This document shows positions 35,060 to 47,628 of a stretch of DNA of 64,000 nucleotides, in pieces (the stretch's first letter is position 1; each line of letters starts with the position of its first letter). Made by a program: the position numbers and the translations under genes. The stretch covers positions 166,065-230,064 of the forward strand of contig NZ_JALJRY010000017.1 in NCBI RefSeq assembly GCF_024519455.1, written 5' to 3'. A model generated the notes under the pieces. The model saw only the letters and a program-made list of their open reading frames with translations. It did no database searches and was not told the origin of the DNA. Source of the stretch: Streptomyces sp. STR69 (GTDB lineage Bacteria; Actinomycetota; Actinomycetes; Streptomycetales; Streptomycetaceae).

Positions 35060-38000
35060 CTACGAATGCGTTCGCAGCAGGGTGCGCATCGTCCGCATCG
35101 CCACCGACAGGTTGGCGAGGTCGAACATCTCCGAGCCCTGGATCTCGTCCAAGGTGGTGCGGGCGCGGCCGAGGATCGCGGTGTTCTTCTTCTCCCACGC
35201 GATGAAGCGCTGCTCGGGGGTCGAGGTGCCGTTGCCCGCCGTCAGGATGTCGGCGGTCAGAGCCGCGTGGGCCGCGTACAGGTCCTCGCGGATGGAGGCG
35301 CGGGCCATCGACTGCCAGCGGTCCGCACGGGGCAACTCGATGATGCGGTCCATGAGTTGGGTGATGTGCAGACGGTCGGCGAGGTCGTAGTAGACCTCGG
35401 CGACGTCCATCGGGTCCTTGCCCGTGCGGTCGGCCACCGAGACGATGTCGAGCGCCGGGAAGGCGGAGGAGAAGCCGGCCACGCGGGTGGCGAGTTCGGC
35501 GGGGACGCCGGCGCCGGTCAGCTCGTCGTAGATCTGCTGGTACCACTCCAGGTCCGCGCCGCGCAGCAACTTGGGCAGCTGCGACCACACTTGCTCGACG
35601 CGCTCGCCGAAGAACTCGACGGTCTCGGCGAGTTGGAGCGGCTGCGGCCGGTTGTTGAGCAGCCAGCGGGTGCCGCGCTCGCAGAGGCGACGCGAGTGCA
35701 GGCGGATGCGGGTCTGGACAGGTGCCTCGACGGTGTTGTCGAGGGCCTCCACGCCGTCCCACACCTCGGCCGCGTCGAAGATCGCGCGGGCCGCGGTCTG
35801 CGCCCGGACGATCTCCTCCAGGGAGGCCCCGGTCTCCTCGCGGAGGCGGTGCAGGAAGCTCGTACCGCCGGTGTTGACCGTGTCGTTGACGAGGACCGTG
35901 GTGACGATCTCGCGGTGCAGCGCGTGGGTGTCGATCTGCTCGGCGAACTTCTCGCGCAGCGCGGTCGGGAAGTAGGCGTGCAGCAGCGTGCGCAGGTAGG
36001 GGTCGTCGGGCAGCGAGGTGTGCAGCAGCTCGTCGGCGACCGTGATCTTCGTGTACGCCAGCAGGACGGCCGTTTCCGGACTGGTCAACCCCTGTCCCTG
36101 GGCGAGGCGTTCGCGGATCTGGCGGTCGGTGGGCAGGAACTCCAGGGCCCGGTCGAGGTGGCCCTCGCGGACCAGGGTGCGCATGAAGCGCTGCTGGGCG
36201 TGGAGCATGTCCTTGGACTGGGCGAGCGCGTTGGCGATCGCGGTGTTCTGCGCGTAGTTGTTGCGCAGGACGAGCGCGCCGACCTCGTCGGTCATCTCGG
36301 CGAGGATCTTGTTGCGCTGCTTGACGGTCATGTCGCCGTCGGTGACCAGGCCGTTGAGCAGGATCTTGATGTTCACCTCGTGGTCGGAGGTGTCCACGCC
36401 CGCGCTGTTGTCGATCGCGTCCGTGTTGATCTTGCCGCCCTGCTGGGCGAACTCGATCCGGCCGAGCTGGGTCAGGCCCAGGTTGCCGCCCTCGCCGACG
36501 ACCTTGACGCGCAGGTCGGCGCCGTCGACCCGGATCGCGTCGTTGGCCTTGTCGCCGACGTCCGCGTGGGACTCGGTGCTGGCCTTGACGTACGTCCCGA
36601 TGCCGCCGTTCCACAGCAGGTCGACCCGCGACTTGAGGATCGCCTTCATCAGGTCGGCCGGTGTCATCTTGGCGACCTTGTCCTCGATGCCGAGGGCCTC
36701 GCGGACGTGGGCGTTGACCGGGATCGCCTTGGCCGTACGGGGGAAGACTCCGCCGCCGGCCGACAGCAGGTCGGTGTTGTAGTCGGCCCAACTGGAGCGC
36801 GGCAGCTCGAACATGCGGCGCCGCTCGGCGTACGAGATCGCCGCGTCCGGGGTCGGGTCGAGGAAGATGTGCCGGTGGTCGAAGGCGGCGACCAGGCGGA
36901 TGTGCTCGCTGAGCAGCATGCCGTTGCCGAACACGTCACCGGACATGTCACCGACGCCGACGACCGTGAAGTCCTCGCTCTGCGTGTCGACGCCCAGCTC
37001 CCGGAAGTGCCGCTTGACGGACTCCCAAGCACCGCGCGCGGTGATGCCCATCTTCTTGTGGTCGTAGCCTGCGCTGCCGCCGGAGGCGAAGGCGTCGCCG
37101 AGCCAGAAGTTGTAGCTCTCGGCGACTCCGTTGGCGATGTCCGAGAAGGTGGCGGTGCCCTTGTCGGCGGCGACGACCAGGTAGGTGTCGTCCTCGTCGT
37201 GCCGGACGACGTCCGCCGGAGGGACGACCTCGCCGGCCACCAGGTTGTCGGTGATGTCGAGCAGCGCCGAGATGAACATCTTGTAGCTGGCGATGCCCTC
37301 GGCGAGCCACGCGTCCCGGTCCACGCTCGGGTCCGGCAGCTGCTTGGCGACGAAGCCGCCCTTGGCGCCGACCGGCACGATGACGGTGTTCTTCACCATC
37401 TGCGCCTTGACCAGGCCGAGGATCTCGGTACGGAAGTCCTCGCGCCGGTCCGACCAGCGCAGCCCGCCGCGCGCGACCTTGCCGAAGCGCAGGTGCACGC
37501 CCTCGACGCGCGGCGAGTACACCCAGATCTCGTACGCCGGTCGCGGTGCGGGCAGGTCCGGGATGGCCTGCGGGTCGAACTTCATCGAGACGTACGCGTG
37601 CGCGTGCCCGCCGAGCGCTTCCTGGAAGAAGTTGGTGCGCAGGGTGGCCTTGATGACGGTCAGGAAGGACCGCAGGATGCGGTCCTCGTCGAGGCTCGCC
37701 ACCTGGTCGAGGGCCGCGTCGACCTCTTCGAGGAGGGCGTCGACGATCTCGCGCCCGGCGCGCTGCCGGTCCGGCGACATCCGCGCCTCGAACAGGGAGA
37801 CGAGCAGCCGGGTGGTGTGGACGTTGTTGCGGAGGGTGTCCTCCATGTAGTCCTGGCTGAAGGTGGAACCGGCCTGCCGCAGGTACTTGGCGTACGCCCG
37901 CAGCACCATCGCCTGCCGCCAGTCGATCCCGGCGCTCAGCACCAGCGCGTTGAAGCCGTCGTTCTCCGCCTGCCCGGTCCAGGTCGCGGCGAACGCCTCC

Positions 38001-39991
38001 TGGAAGCGCTCGCGGCCGTTCTCCCCGAGCGAATCCCCGTTGCCGTTCTGCGACTTGGGCATCCGCAGCCCGAAGTCGTAGATCCACGCCGTCGTACGGT
38101 CCGAGCAGCGCAGTTCGTACGGCCGCTCGTCGACGACCTCGACGCCGAGGCGGCTGAGGACCGGCAGTACGGCGGAGAGGGAGACCGAGGCGCCCTTGCG
38201 GTAGATCTTGAAGCGGCGCTCGTCGGGGGCGGCGCCCACCGGCTCGTAGAGGCTGAGCGCGAAGGCCTGCTCCTCGGTGAGCTGTTCGAGGTGGACCAGG
38301 TCGGCGACGGCGGCGCGCGGGTTGTGGTCGGCCTTGTAGCCCTCGGGGAAGGCGTTGCCGTAGCGGCGCACGAGTTCGGCGGCGCGCTCCTCGCCGCACT
38401 CGGCGTTCAGTGCCTCGCCGAAGCCGTCGGCCCAGGAGCGGGCGGCCTCCACCAGGCGGGCCTCGATGCGGTCCTTGTCGGCGTCGGACAGCTCGGGCAG
38501 TTCGGTGCCCTGCGGGACGCGGACCACGAAGTGCAGCCGGGAGAGGATCGACTCGGTGTTCCACGCGGTGAAGTCGACGCTGGTGCCGTCGAGCTCTTCT
38601 TTAAGGATGTCGATGATCCGCAGGCGCACGCCGGTGGTGTAGCGGTCGCGCGGGAGGTAGACGAGGGCCGAGTAGTAGCGGCCGTACTCGTCCTGGCGCA
38701 GGTAGAGGCGCAGCCGGCGGCGTTCCTGGAGGTAGAGCACGGACGTGACGATCGAGCGGAGTTCGTCGACCGGGGTCTGGAACAGTTCGTCGCGCGGGTA
38801 CGTCTCCAGGATCTGCAGCAGGTCGCGCCCGTCGTGGCTGTTGGGCGAGAACCCGGCACCCTCCAGCACCTCGTCGACCGTGCGCCGGATCACCGGAACC
38901 CGGCGGACGGACTCGGTGTAGGCGGCGGAGGAGAACAGGCCCAGGAAGCGGCGCTCGCCGACGACCTCGCCGTTCTCGTCGAACTTCTTCACGCCCACGT
39001 AGTCGAGATACGACGGACGGTGCACCGTGGAACGGCTGTTGGCCTTCGTGAGGACGAGGAGCTTGTGCTCGCGGGCCTTGGCACGGGCGTCGGCCGGGAG
39101 CCGCTCGAAGGACGGGCTCACCGGGTGGTGGTCCTCGCCGGCGTGGAGCGGGTCGGAGCGCAGGATGCCGAGGCCGGTGCCGGGGACCGCGGAGAGGGAG
39201 TCGTCCTCGCGGAGCTGATACTCGCGGTAGCCGAGGAAGGTGAAGTGGTCGGCGGCCAGCCAGCGCAGCAGCTCGCGGGCCTCGCCGACCTCGCTGGAGG
39301 GAAGGTCGGAGGCGGTCGGCTCGGCGGGCAGCTCGTCGGCCATCCGCAGCGCCAGGTCGCGCATCTTCTCCCAGTCCTCGACGGCCTCACGGACGTCGGA
39401 CAGGACACGCAGCAGGTCGGCGGTGATCTGCTTCAGGTCGGCGCGGTCGGTCTCGCGGTCGATCTGGACGTGGATCCAGGACTCGGTGTGCGCGTCGTGC
39501 GGCAGCTCGCCGGTGGGCGGGGTGGTGAGCACCTCGATGAGCTTGCCGGTGAGGTCGCGGCGGACGACGACCTGCGGGTGGATCACGACGTGGATGCCGC
39601 GGCCCTGGCGGGTCAGTTCGTTGGTCACGGAGTCGACGAGGAAGGGCATGTCGTCGGTGACGACCTCGACGACGGTGTGGCTGCACGTCCAGCCGTTCTC
39701 CTCGACCGTCGGGGTGTGCACCCGCACGTTGGCCGTGCCCTGGGGTCGGGTCTCGGCCAGCCGGTAGTGGGAGTAGGCGGCGCCGAAGACGTCGACCGGG
39801 TCGCGGTCGGCGAGGTCCTCCGGGGCGGTGTGCAGGTAGTAGCGCTGGAGGAACGCGAGCACGGTGTCCCGGTCCGGGGTGCTCTCGTCCGTCTTCCCGG
39901 TCGGTAGGTGCCCCCCGACCGGGCTGTTCTCAGCTACCCGGGCAGCCCGTTCGAGCAGCTCGGCCTTGGCTTCGTCCAGCTTGGTCTGCAT
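35060..39991 (-). CDS. gdhB: NAD-specific glutamate dehydrogenase, large (180-kDa class)
   Basis: A 1,643-residue enzyme that deaminates glutamate to 2-oxoglutarate with NAD+, matching the large class first described in Streptomyces. The N-terminal half (about 1-780) holds ACT-like regulatory and helical parts. The catalytic core is central (about 790-1150): KVARGGLRWSDRREDFRTE, then VPVGAKGGFV with the catalytic-site lysine region, and a Rossmann part with VVGVGDMSGDVFGNGML. A helical C-terminal part follows. The ATG at 39991 has AGAGGAC upstream. The gene is monocistronic, ending in two stacked hairpins. It probably serves glutamate catabolism for carbon and nitrogen balance. Confidence 0.96.
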   Translation of the reverse strand: MQTKLDEAKAELLERAARVAENSPVGGHLPTGKTDESTPDRDTVLAFLQRYYLHTAPEDLADRDPVDVFGAAYSHYRLAETRPQGTANVRVHTPTVEENGWTCSHTVVEVVTDDMPFLVDSVTNELTRQGRGIHVVIHPQVVVRRDLTGKLIEVLTTPPTGELPHDAHTESWIHVQIDRETDRADLKQITADLLRVLSDVREAVEDWEKMRDLALRMADELPAEPTASDLPSSEVGEARELLRWLAADHFTFLGYREYQLREDDSLSAVPGTGLGILRSDPLHAGEDHHPVSPSFERLPADARAKAREHKLLVLTKANSRSTVHRPSYLDYVGVKKFDENGEVVGERRFLGLFSSAAYTESVRRVPVIRRTVDEVLEGAGFSPNSHDGRDLLQILETYPRDELFQTPVDELRSIVTSVLYLQERRRLRLYLRQDEYGRYYSALVYLPRDRYTTGVRLRIIDILKEELDGTSVDFTAWNTESILSRLHFVVRVPQGTELPELSDADKDRIEARLVEAARSWADGFGEALNAECGEERAAELVRRYGNAFPEGYKADHNPRAAVADLVHLEQLTEEQAFALSLYEPVGAAPDERRFKIYRKGASVSLSAVLPVLSRLGVEVVDERPYELRCSDRTTAWIYDFGLRMPKSQNGNGDSLGENGRERFQEAFAATWTGQAENDGFNALVLSAGIDWRQAMVLRAYAKYLRQAGSTFSQDYMEDTLRNNVHTTRLLVSLFEARMSPDRQRAGREIVDALLEEVDAALDQVASLDEDRILRSFLTVIKATLRTNFFQEALGGHAHAYVSMKFDPQAIPDLPAPRPAYEIWVYSPRVEGVHLRFGKVARGGLRWSDRREDFRTEILGLVKAQMVKNTVIVPVGAKGGFVAKQLPDPSVDRDAWLAEGIASYKMFISALLDITDNLVAGEVVPPADVVRHDEDDTYLVVAADKGTATFSDIANGVAESYNFWLGDAFASGGSAGYDHKKMGITARGAWESVKRHFRELGVDTQSEDFTVVGVGDMSGDVFGNGMLLSEHIRLVAAFDHRHIFLDPTPDAAISYAERRRMFELPRSSWADYNTDLLSAGGGVFPRTAKAIPVNAHVREALGIEDKVAKMTPADLMKAILKSRVDLLWNGGIGTYVKASTESHADVGDKANDAIRVDGADLRVKVVGEGGNLGLTQLGRIEFAQQGGKINTDAIDNSAGVDTSDHEVNIKILLNGLVTDGDMTVKQRNKILAEMTDEVGALVLRNNYAQNTAIANALAQSKDMLHAQQRFMRTLVREGHLDRALEFLPTDRQIRERLAQGQGLTSPETAVLLAYTKITVADELLHTSLPDDPYLRTLLHAYFPTALREKFAEQIDTHALHREIVTTVLVNDTVNTGGTSFLHRLREETGASLEEIVRAQTAARAIFDAAEVWDGVEALDNTVEAPVQTRIRLHSRRLCERGTRWLLNNRPQPLQLAETVEFFGERVEQVWSQLPKLLRGADLEWYQQIYDELTGAGVPAELATRVAGFSSAFPALDIVSVADRTGKDPMDVAEVYYDLADRLHITQLMDRIIELPRADRWQSMARASIREDLYAAHAALTADILTAGNGTSTPEQRFIAWEKKNTAILGRARTTLDEIQGSEMFDLANLSVAMRTMRTLLRTHS

Positions 39992-40648
39992 TGTCCTCTG
40001 GCTCCTGTCGCGCGCCGTTGCGTGACGTAGAAGGAAGTTCGGTGTCTTCCCCTGCGGCTCGACGCCACGGCCCGGGGTGTCCGGTCTGCTCCGACGCTAT
40101 GCCGCAAGGTGAGATGAGCGGTGGGTTATCAGCCATTTTCGGCACGCCCGAAGGGTGTGACGCTGATCTCTGTAGCGCCGGTACCCGGGGTGTGCACGGC
40201 GTCCTGGGAGCCCTGGGAACTCCGTCCCGCCCGCTGAGGCCTGTCGAACAGACCCTGGGACCAGCGACCGCCGCCCGGTCACGGATGTCGTCCGTGGTCG
40301 CCGGGCGCGGAGCAGGGGCGACGATGCCCCCGCGAAATATCGCGCTGATCACGCCACAAGGCTATCGCTCCTCACCGGGGGCTCGTCACGAGCCGGATGT
40401 GTACAAATCAGAGGGTGGAACTTTGACGTTATGCACAGGGGCGTAGAGAGTGAAATCGTCGTATTCACGGGCAGTCGGGACGGTGCCTGAGGTCCGCGCT
40501 GCGAGGGCCCTTGGCAAGCACTCCGGCGCGCGGCACGTTGCTCATGAGCCCTTGGACCCCTGAGCCCTCAGGCCCTTGAGCCCCTGAACCGGCGGGTCCA
40601 TGCCGCCCGGCGAAAACACCCGCCACGGCCACGGAGGAGCGCACCGAC
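39992..40648. other. Long gene-free region between gdhB and the DJ-1/PfpI gene
   Basis: This 657-bp divergent gap has no frame with convincing coding character. It should hold promoters for both genes. On the + strand TTGACG (40423-40428) is followed 15 bases later by TAGAGA, a weak promoter match. A degenerate octamer repeat lies at 40548-40587 (listed separately). I see no RNA gene. Confidence 0.5.
40548..40587. repeat. Five tandem degenerate octamers
   Basis: Consecutive eight-base units GCCCTTGG, ACCCCTGA, GCCCTCAG, GCCCTTGA and GCCCCTGA lie about 60 bp upstream of the DJ-1/PfpI start. Meaning unknown. Confidence 0.6.
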
Positions 40649-41215
40649 ATGACAGCGAAGATCCTCATCGTCACCGGCGACGCAGCGGAGTCCCTGGAGG
40701 TCCTCTACCCCTACCAGCGCCTGCGCGAGGAGGGCTACGACGTCCATATCGCGGCCCCCGAGCGCAAGAAGCTGCAGTTCGTCGTCCATGACTTCGAACC
40801 CGGCTTCGACACCTATACCGAGAAGCCCGGTTACACCTGGCCCGCCGATCTCGCCTTCTCCGAGGTCGATCCCGGCCAGTACGCGGCCCTCGTCATCCCC
40901 GGCGGCCGGGCCCCCGAGTACCTCCGCAACGATCCCGAACTCCGCAAGATCCTCAAGTCCTTCTTCGACACGGACAAGCCCGTGGCCCAGATCTGCCACG
41001 GCCCCCTGCTCACCGCCGCGATCGACGGCCTGCGCGGCCGGCGCGTCACGGCCTACCCCGCCCTCGAACTCGACATGCAGTCCGCCGGCGCGACCTTCCA
41101 GGACGCCGAGACGGTCGTCGACGGCACGCTCGTCTCCGCCCGCGCGTGGCCGGATCACTCCAGCTGGATGCGGGAGTTCCTGACGGTGCTGCGCGCGAAG
41201 GCGCCGGTGACGTGA
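40649..41215 (+). CDS. DJ-1/PfpI family protein
   Basis: A 188-residue protein of the class I glutamine-amidotransferase-like DJ-1/PfpI family (protease, glyoxalase or deglycase relatives). The nucleophile elbow cysteine and partner histidine are in PVAQICHGPLL (about 110-120), and the oxyanion region VIPGGRAPEYLRND lies at about 86-99. GGAGG precedes the ATG at 40649. It stands alone and converges on a HAD hydrolase gene. Whether it acts as a protease or on reactive aldehydes cannot be settled from sequence. Confidence 0.92.
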   Translation: MTAKILIVTGDAAESLEVLYPYQRLREEGYDVHIAAPERKKLQFVVHDFEPGFDTYTEKPGYTWPADLAFSEVDPGQYAALVIPGGRAPEYLRNDPELRKILKSFFDTDKPVAQICHGPLLTAAIDGLRGRRVTAYPALELDMQSAGATFQDAETVVDGTLVSARAWPDHSSWMREFLTVLRAKAPVT

Positions 41216-41307
41216 CCTACGGGCGGGGTGGCTCTTGAGGCACCGGGTGCCTTGAGGTGTGACTTCCCGTGAGGCATCGCGCCCCGCCACACCGGCCGGG
41301 AGGCCCC

Positions 41308-41973
41308 CTACGCCGCCAGCCGCTCCGCCTCCGCGACGGCCTCGGCCAGCGAGTCCACCACGGGCACGCCGACCACTTCGAGACTGGCCCGGCTGTGCGA
41401 ACCGCCGGTGTACAGCACGGCCCGCGCGCCCACGTGCAGAGCGGCCACGGCGTCGTCGGCCGCGTCGCCTATCACCACGGTGCGCGCGGGGTCCACGTCG
41501 GCCAGCGCCCCGAGGTGCCGCACCATGTGCTCGGCCTTGCTGCCGCCGGAGGGCCCGGTGCGCCCGTCGACCCGTACGAAGTGCGGCTCTATCCCGAACT
41601 CCCGCACCAGCGGGACGAGTTCGTCATGGACGTACATGCTGAGGATCGACTGGCTGCGCCCCGCCGTCCGCCACCCCGCGAGCAGGTCCGCCGCGCCCTC
41701 GGTCAGCCCGCAGACGACCCGGTGCTCGGCGTAGTACCGGTGGAAGGTGTCGTCCATGACCTCCCACTCGGCGTCGGTGGGCAGCCGCCCCAGCAGCCGC
41801 TCGTAGAACTTCGGCACCGGCACGCAGTACAGCGCCCGGTACTCCTCCATCGTGATCGGCGTCAGCCCCAGCTCGGCGAACGCCGCGTTCGTCGCCCCGA
41901 TGATCGCGTCATTGTCGTGGAACAGCGTGCCGTTCCAGTCCCAGACGATGTGCGCGCTTCCTTGCATCCCCAT
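41308..41973 (-). CDS. HAD-superfamily hydrolase (phosphoglycolate phosphatase-like)
   Basis: A 221-residue phosphatase-like protein. Motif I is VWDWNGTLF (nucleophile Asp and acid Asp), motif II lies near SILSMY, and motif III/IV are GSKAEHM and VVIGDAADDAVAA. The cap region (about 20-80) is helical, as in subfamily I. Two close ATGs exist (41973 and 41967); the frame stays open to 42006. On the minus strand TTGATT and TACTTT lie just before the ATG (15-base spacing), suggesting an almost leaderless mRNA. The substrate is unknown. Confidence 0.85.
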   Translation of the reverse strand: MGMQGSAHIVWDWNGTLFHDNDAIIGATNAAFAELGLTPITMEEYRALYCVPVPKFYERLLGRLPTDAEWEVMDDTFHRYYAEHRVVCGLTEGAADLLAGWRTAGRSQSILSMYVHDELVPLVREFGIEPHFVRVDGRTGPSGGSKAEHMVRHLGALADVDPARTVVIGDAADDAVAALHVGARAVLYTGGSHSRASLEVVGVPVVDSLAEAVAEAERLAA

Positions 41974-42059
41974 GTCAAAAAAGTACCCGCCACCACTGAC
42001 AATCAAGATAATCGCAGGTCAACGGCCATATCCGGTCGGCCGACCGCTGGCGAACGGGC

Positions 42060-42575
42060 TCAGTCGGCCAGCCCGACGAGGTTCGGGATCTCCTGCGTCG
42101 CGTACCAGAGCAGCTCGTGGTCCTCGGCCCCGTCCACGACGAACTGTGCGTCGTCGTCCCCGCGATCCGCCGCCGGGAGGGCGTCGGCGGCGGCACTCAC
42201 GTCGTTCTCCGCGTCACCCAGATCCACGTGCACGGCCGCCGCCCTGGCCAGCGCCACGGTTCCGGTGACCCGCACCTCGCCGAGCGCCGCCGGTTCGAGT
42301 CCGCGGTCGGGGTCGGCGTGCGCCGCGCCGTCGGGCACGTCGACGGCGACCACGACCCGCCGTCGCGGTGCGTCGGCGTCGGCCGCCAGCAGCCGCAGCG
42401 AGGCCAGCGCGGCCCGGTTCAGCGCCGCGTACTCCAACTCCTCGATGTCGTCGGAGAGATACCACTCGCGCAGCGCGGGTGTGACGGCGTACGCGACGAA
42501 GGGTCCCGTCCCCAGCTCACCCGTCTTGTACGCCTCGGCGAGACCGGGGAGGGTCAGGGGGACGTAGACGCGCAT
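42060..42575 (-). CDS. Conserved protein, DUF6912-like
   Basis: A 171-residue soluble protein of unknown function. It begins MRVYVPLTLPGLAEAY and contains WYLSDDIEELEYAALNRAA and a C-terminal ELLWYATQEIPNLV, a pattern I associate with an actinobacterial conserved family (DUF6912). The ATG at 42575 is chosen because conservation starts there; the frame is open further upstream but Arg/Pro-rich and non-coding in character. It is 86 bp upstream of the HAD gene on the same strand, so they may be co-transcribed. Confidence 0.75.
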   Translation of the reverse strand: MRVYVPLTLPGLAEAYKTGELGTGPFVAYAVTPALREWYLSDDIEELEYAALNRAALASLRLLAADADAPRRRVVVAVDVPDGAAHADPDRGLEPAALGEVRVTGTVALARAAAVHVDLGDAENDVSAAADALPAADRGDDDAQFVVDGAEDHELLWYATQEIPNLVGLAD

Positions 42576-42896
42576 GGCTGGCCGCTTTCGTAGTCGGAGA
42601 GTGCCTCGCGGAGGACGGTGCCATGCCTCCGGGAGTGCCTCCAGGATACGTGCGCGCGTCCCCCATCGAGTCCCCACCCGCACCACTGGAGGCGTCCACC
42701 CCACGCCGGAAATTCACCCGGGGCACCCCTGCGCTGATGGGCCCAGAGGCCCGCCAATCACTCGGATAAGTGAACAATCCGGCCCCTTCGACCCGCGCCT
42801 CTCCCTCCTTGCCACTCCGGTCCACGGCCCCGTACAAGATCCCCAACCAGCAAGTTACTTCCCGGTACATTCCGGGCCGACCACACGGGGACCCCC
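42576..42896. other. Gene-free divergent region
   Basis: About 320 bp between the DUF6912-like gene and the Rv3235-like gene. It should carry promoters for both. I see no clear promoter pair, hairpin or repeat worth naming. Confidence 0.4.
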
Positions 42897-43718
42897 ATGC
42901 ACAAGGTCATGACCAGGACCGCCCAGCACACCCCGACCCGCCCCCCGACCCGCCGCGACCCACGCCGCCCGGGTACGGCAGCGCCGCGCGGACAGGCCGG
43001 GGGCGGGTCCCGTACGACGACCGGCGAGGCCCTGCAGGGCACGTCGGAGGGCGTCGGGGGCGCGCTTCTCACGGCGCCAGGAGCCGAGTCGGCCGAGACC
43101 ACGGCCCGCTCCACCACCGCGGGCCGGGGCGCGGCCCGCACGGCCCCGGTGGACAGCCGCCCACCTGCCGCCCCGGGCCGGGGCGCTCGTACGCCGGCCG
43201 CGGCCACGACGGGCCGGGCTGCGCCCCGTACGACACCCGCGGCCGCAGCGGGCCGGGGCGCGACGTCAGCGGCTCTCGCCCCTGTGCCGTCGACTCCCGT
43301 GGCAGGCCGAGCGGCGGACCGCACCGAACCCCACACGGTGCCCGCCCAGGCCGCCCGTACCCACGTTCCGCAGCCCCGCCCCACCGACCTCTTCGCCGAC
43401 CGCCTCCTCGCCGTACTGAGCGGCCAGCGGCCCGTCCACTGGATGCTCCGCCACACCGCGGGCCGCGCCTACGACGAACTGGTCCGGCTCGCCGAACACG
43501 GCCCCCTGCGCGCCACCCGGGGCACCCGCCCGGTGGTCCGCGACATCGGCTACTACGTCGCCCGCCCGGGCGCCGTAGAGGCCTTCGCCCGCATCGGCGC
43601 GGGCGACCAACTGCGGGCCATGGCCTTCCGGCTGGAGCGCGGCGCCGACCTCCGCTGGCGCTGCACGGCGGTGGAACTGGGCGGTCCGCGCGCCCCGCAC
43701 ACCCCGGACGACGACTGA
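42897..43718 (+). CDS. Rv3235 family protein
   Basis: A 273-residue protein. The first 160 residues are low-complexity, rich in Arg, Pro, Ala and Thr with repeated GRGA/GRAA units, and probably disordered. The C-terminal part (about 165-265; LFADRLLAVLSGQRPVHWML, then YDELVRLA and AFRLERGADLRWRCTAVELG) matches the small Rv3235 family, found next to secA in actinobacteria. Function is unknown; the constant neighbour suggests a role near protein export. The start is the ATG at 42897 or the one at 42909. It converges on secA with a terminator between. Confidence 0.8.
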   Translation: MHKVMTRTAQHTPTRPPTRRDPRRPGTAAPRGQAGGGSRTTTGEALQGTSEGVGGALLTAPGAESAETTARSTTAGRGAARTAPVDSRPPAAPGRGARTPAAATTGRAAPRTTPAAAAGRGATSAALAPVPSTPVAGRAADRTEPHTVPAQAARTHVPQPRPTDLFADRLLAVLSGQRPVHWMLRHTAGRAYDELVRLAEHGPLRATRGTRPVVRDIGYYVARPGAVEAFARIGAGDQLRAMAFRLERGADLRWRCTAVELGGPRAPHTPDDD

Positions 43719-43784
43719 CGGGGGCTCGCGCGGCCGACGGCAGTTGACGGGCGGGGCACGGTCGCCGCAGCCCGCGCGCACGCC

Positions 43785-43819
43785 GAAGGGCCGGGCACCT
43801 TCACGATGCCCGGCCCTTC
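43785..43819. terminator. Bidirectional terminator between Rv3235-like gene and secA
   Basis: A 13-bp stem (GAAGGGCCGGGCA and its complement) with a nine-base loop lies between the two convergent genes. Confidence 0.85.
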
Positions 43820-43918
43820 AAGGTCCTTCGAGGCCTCCGCGGTCATTCACCAGGGAGCGGTCCCGACAGCTCGGCCCCTCACCCGGAGACGCTCGTCACC
43901 GAGCTCGCGGAGCGACCG

Positions 43919-46732
<2,814 letters not shown>

Positions 46733-46742
46733 GGGGGTTGGT

Positions 46743-46748
46743 CTCCTT
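46743..46748 (-). promoter_or_regulatory. Ribosome binding site deciding the secA start
   Basis: AAGGAG on the minus strand, ten bases before the GTG at 46732; it supports that start over the in-frame ATG at 46795. Confidence 0.7.
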
Positions 46749-47000
46749 GCCGGTCGGGCCTGGGACGGTCGGTTTCCAATGACATGGCTGAGCAACGGCC
46801 ATCGTATGCGAGGACCCCGCCACGCCGGGAGCCTGCCGGGGACGCCGACCGTCCACTACTTCAAAAACGCTTCAAAGGGGACAACGGCCGGGAGTCGCCG
46901 ATGGTGCCGCGTCGTTCCGAGGAATTGCGCGAAATGTGATCACCCGCTCACACAGCGCAAAAGCATGGCGTCCTTGTGCGCCCCCGAGCAGAATCGGCCG

Positions 47001-47570
47001 ATGGAACCCGTCACGCTCACGACCGACCGTCTCCTCCTGCGCAGCGTCGGCCCGCAGGACACCGATGTCGTGTATTCCGCGGCCCAGGACCCCGAGATCC
47101 AGCGCTGGACGACGATCCCCTCGCCCTACCTCGCGGAGCACGCGCGGAGTTTCACCGAGCAGTTGGTCCCCGAGGGCTGGGCGAACTGTTCGATGTTCAC
47201 ATTCGGTGTCTTTCTCCCCGAAGGGGAGTTGGTGGGCATGCTCGCCATCACGATGCGTTCCCTGGGCGTCGGCGAGGTCGGCTTCTGGGCCACGAAGCAG
47301 TACCGGGGCAACGGCTACATCACCGAGGCCACCGTCGCCGTCTCCCGCTGGGCCTTCACCCGGCTGTCGATCGACCGCGTGGAATGGCGCGCGGAGGTCG
47401 GCAACAAGGGCTCCCGCGCGGTCGCCGAGCACGCCGGTTTCACCATCGAGGGCACGCTCCGCTCCGCGATCAACAACAAGGGCGTACGACGGGACTGCTG
47501 GGTCGCGTCCCTGCTCCCCTCGGACCTGGGCCTGCCGTCGACCGCGCCGTACCTGCCCGCTCAGCCGTAG
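47001..47570 (+). CDS. GNAT family N-acetyltransferase (RimJ/RimL-like)
   Basis: A 189-residue acetyltransferase using acetyl-CoA. It shows the RimJ/RimL layout: LTTDRLLLRSVGPQD at the start, EVGFWATKQYRGNGYITEA (acetyl-CoA loop, about 93-111), RVEWRAEVGNKGSRAVAEHAG, and FTIEGTLRSAI. The substrate could be a ribosomal protein, another amino terminus or a small amine. The ATG at 47001 has no strong Shine-Dalgarno. It is 58 bp upstream of the YcaQ-like gene and may share its transcript. Confidence 0.9.
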   Translation: MEPVTLTTDRLLLRSVGPQDTDVVYSAAQDPEIQRWTTIPSPYLAEHARSFTEQLVPEGWANCSMFTFGVFLPEGELVGMLAITMRSLGVGEVGFWATKQYRGNGYITEATVAVSRWAFTRLSIDRVEWRAEVGNKGSRAVAEHAGFTIEGTLRSAINNKGVRRDCWVASLLPSDLGLPSTAPYLPAQP

Positions 47571-47628
47571 AGCGGGAAATCCGCAGGTCAGCTCTGACTG
47601 TCAGTGGCACCCTCTATCGTGCGGAGAC

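Noticed and set aside
35066..39907. A 1,613-codon open frame antisense to gdhB
   Set aside because: It mirrors the real glutamate dehydrogenase codon by codon and has no recognisable domain; typical third-position GC artefact.
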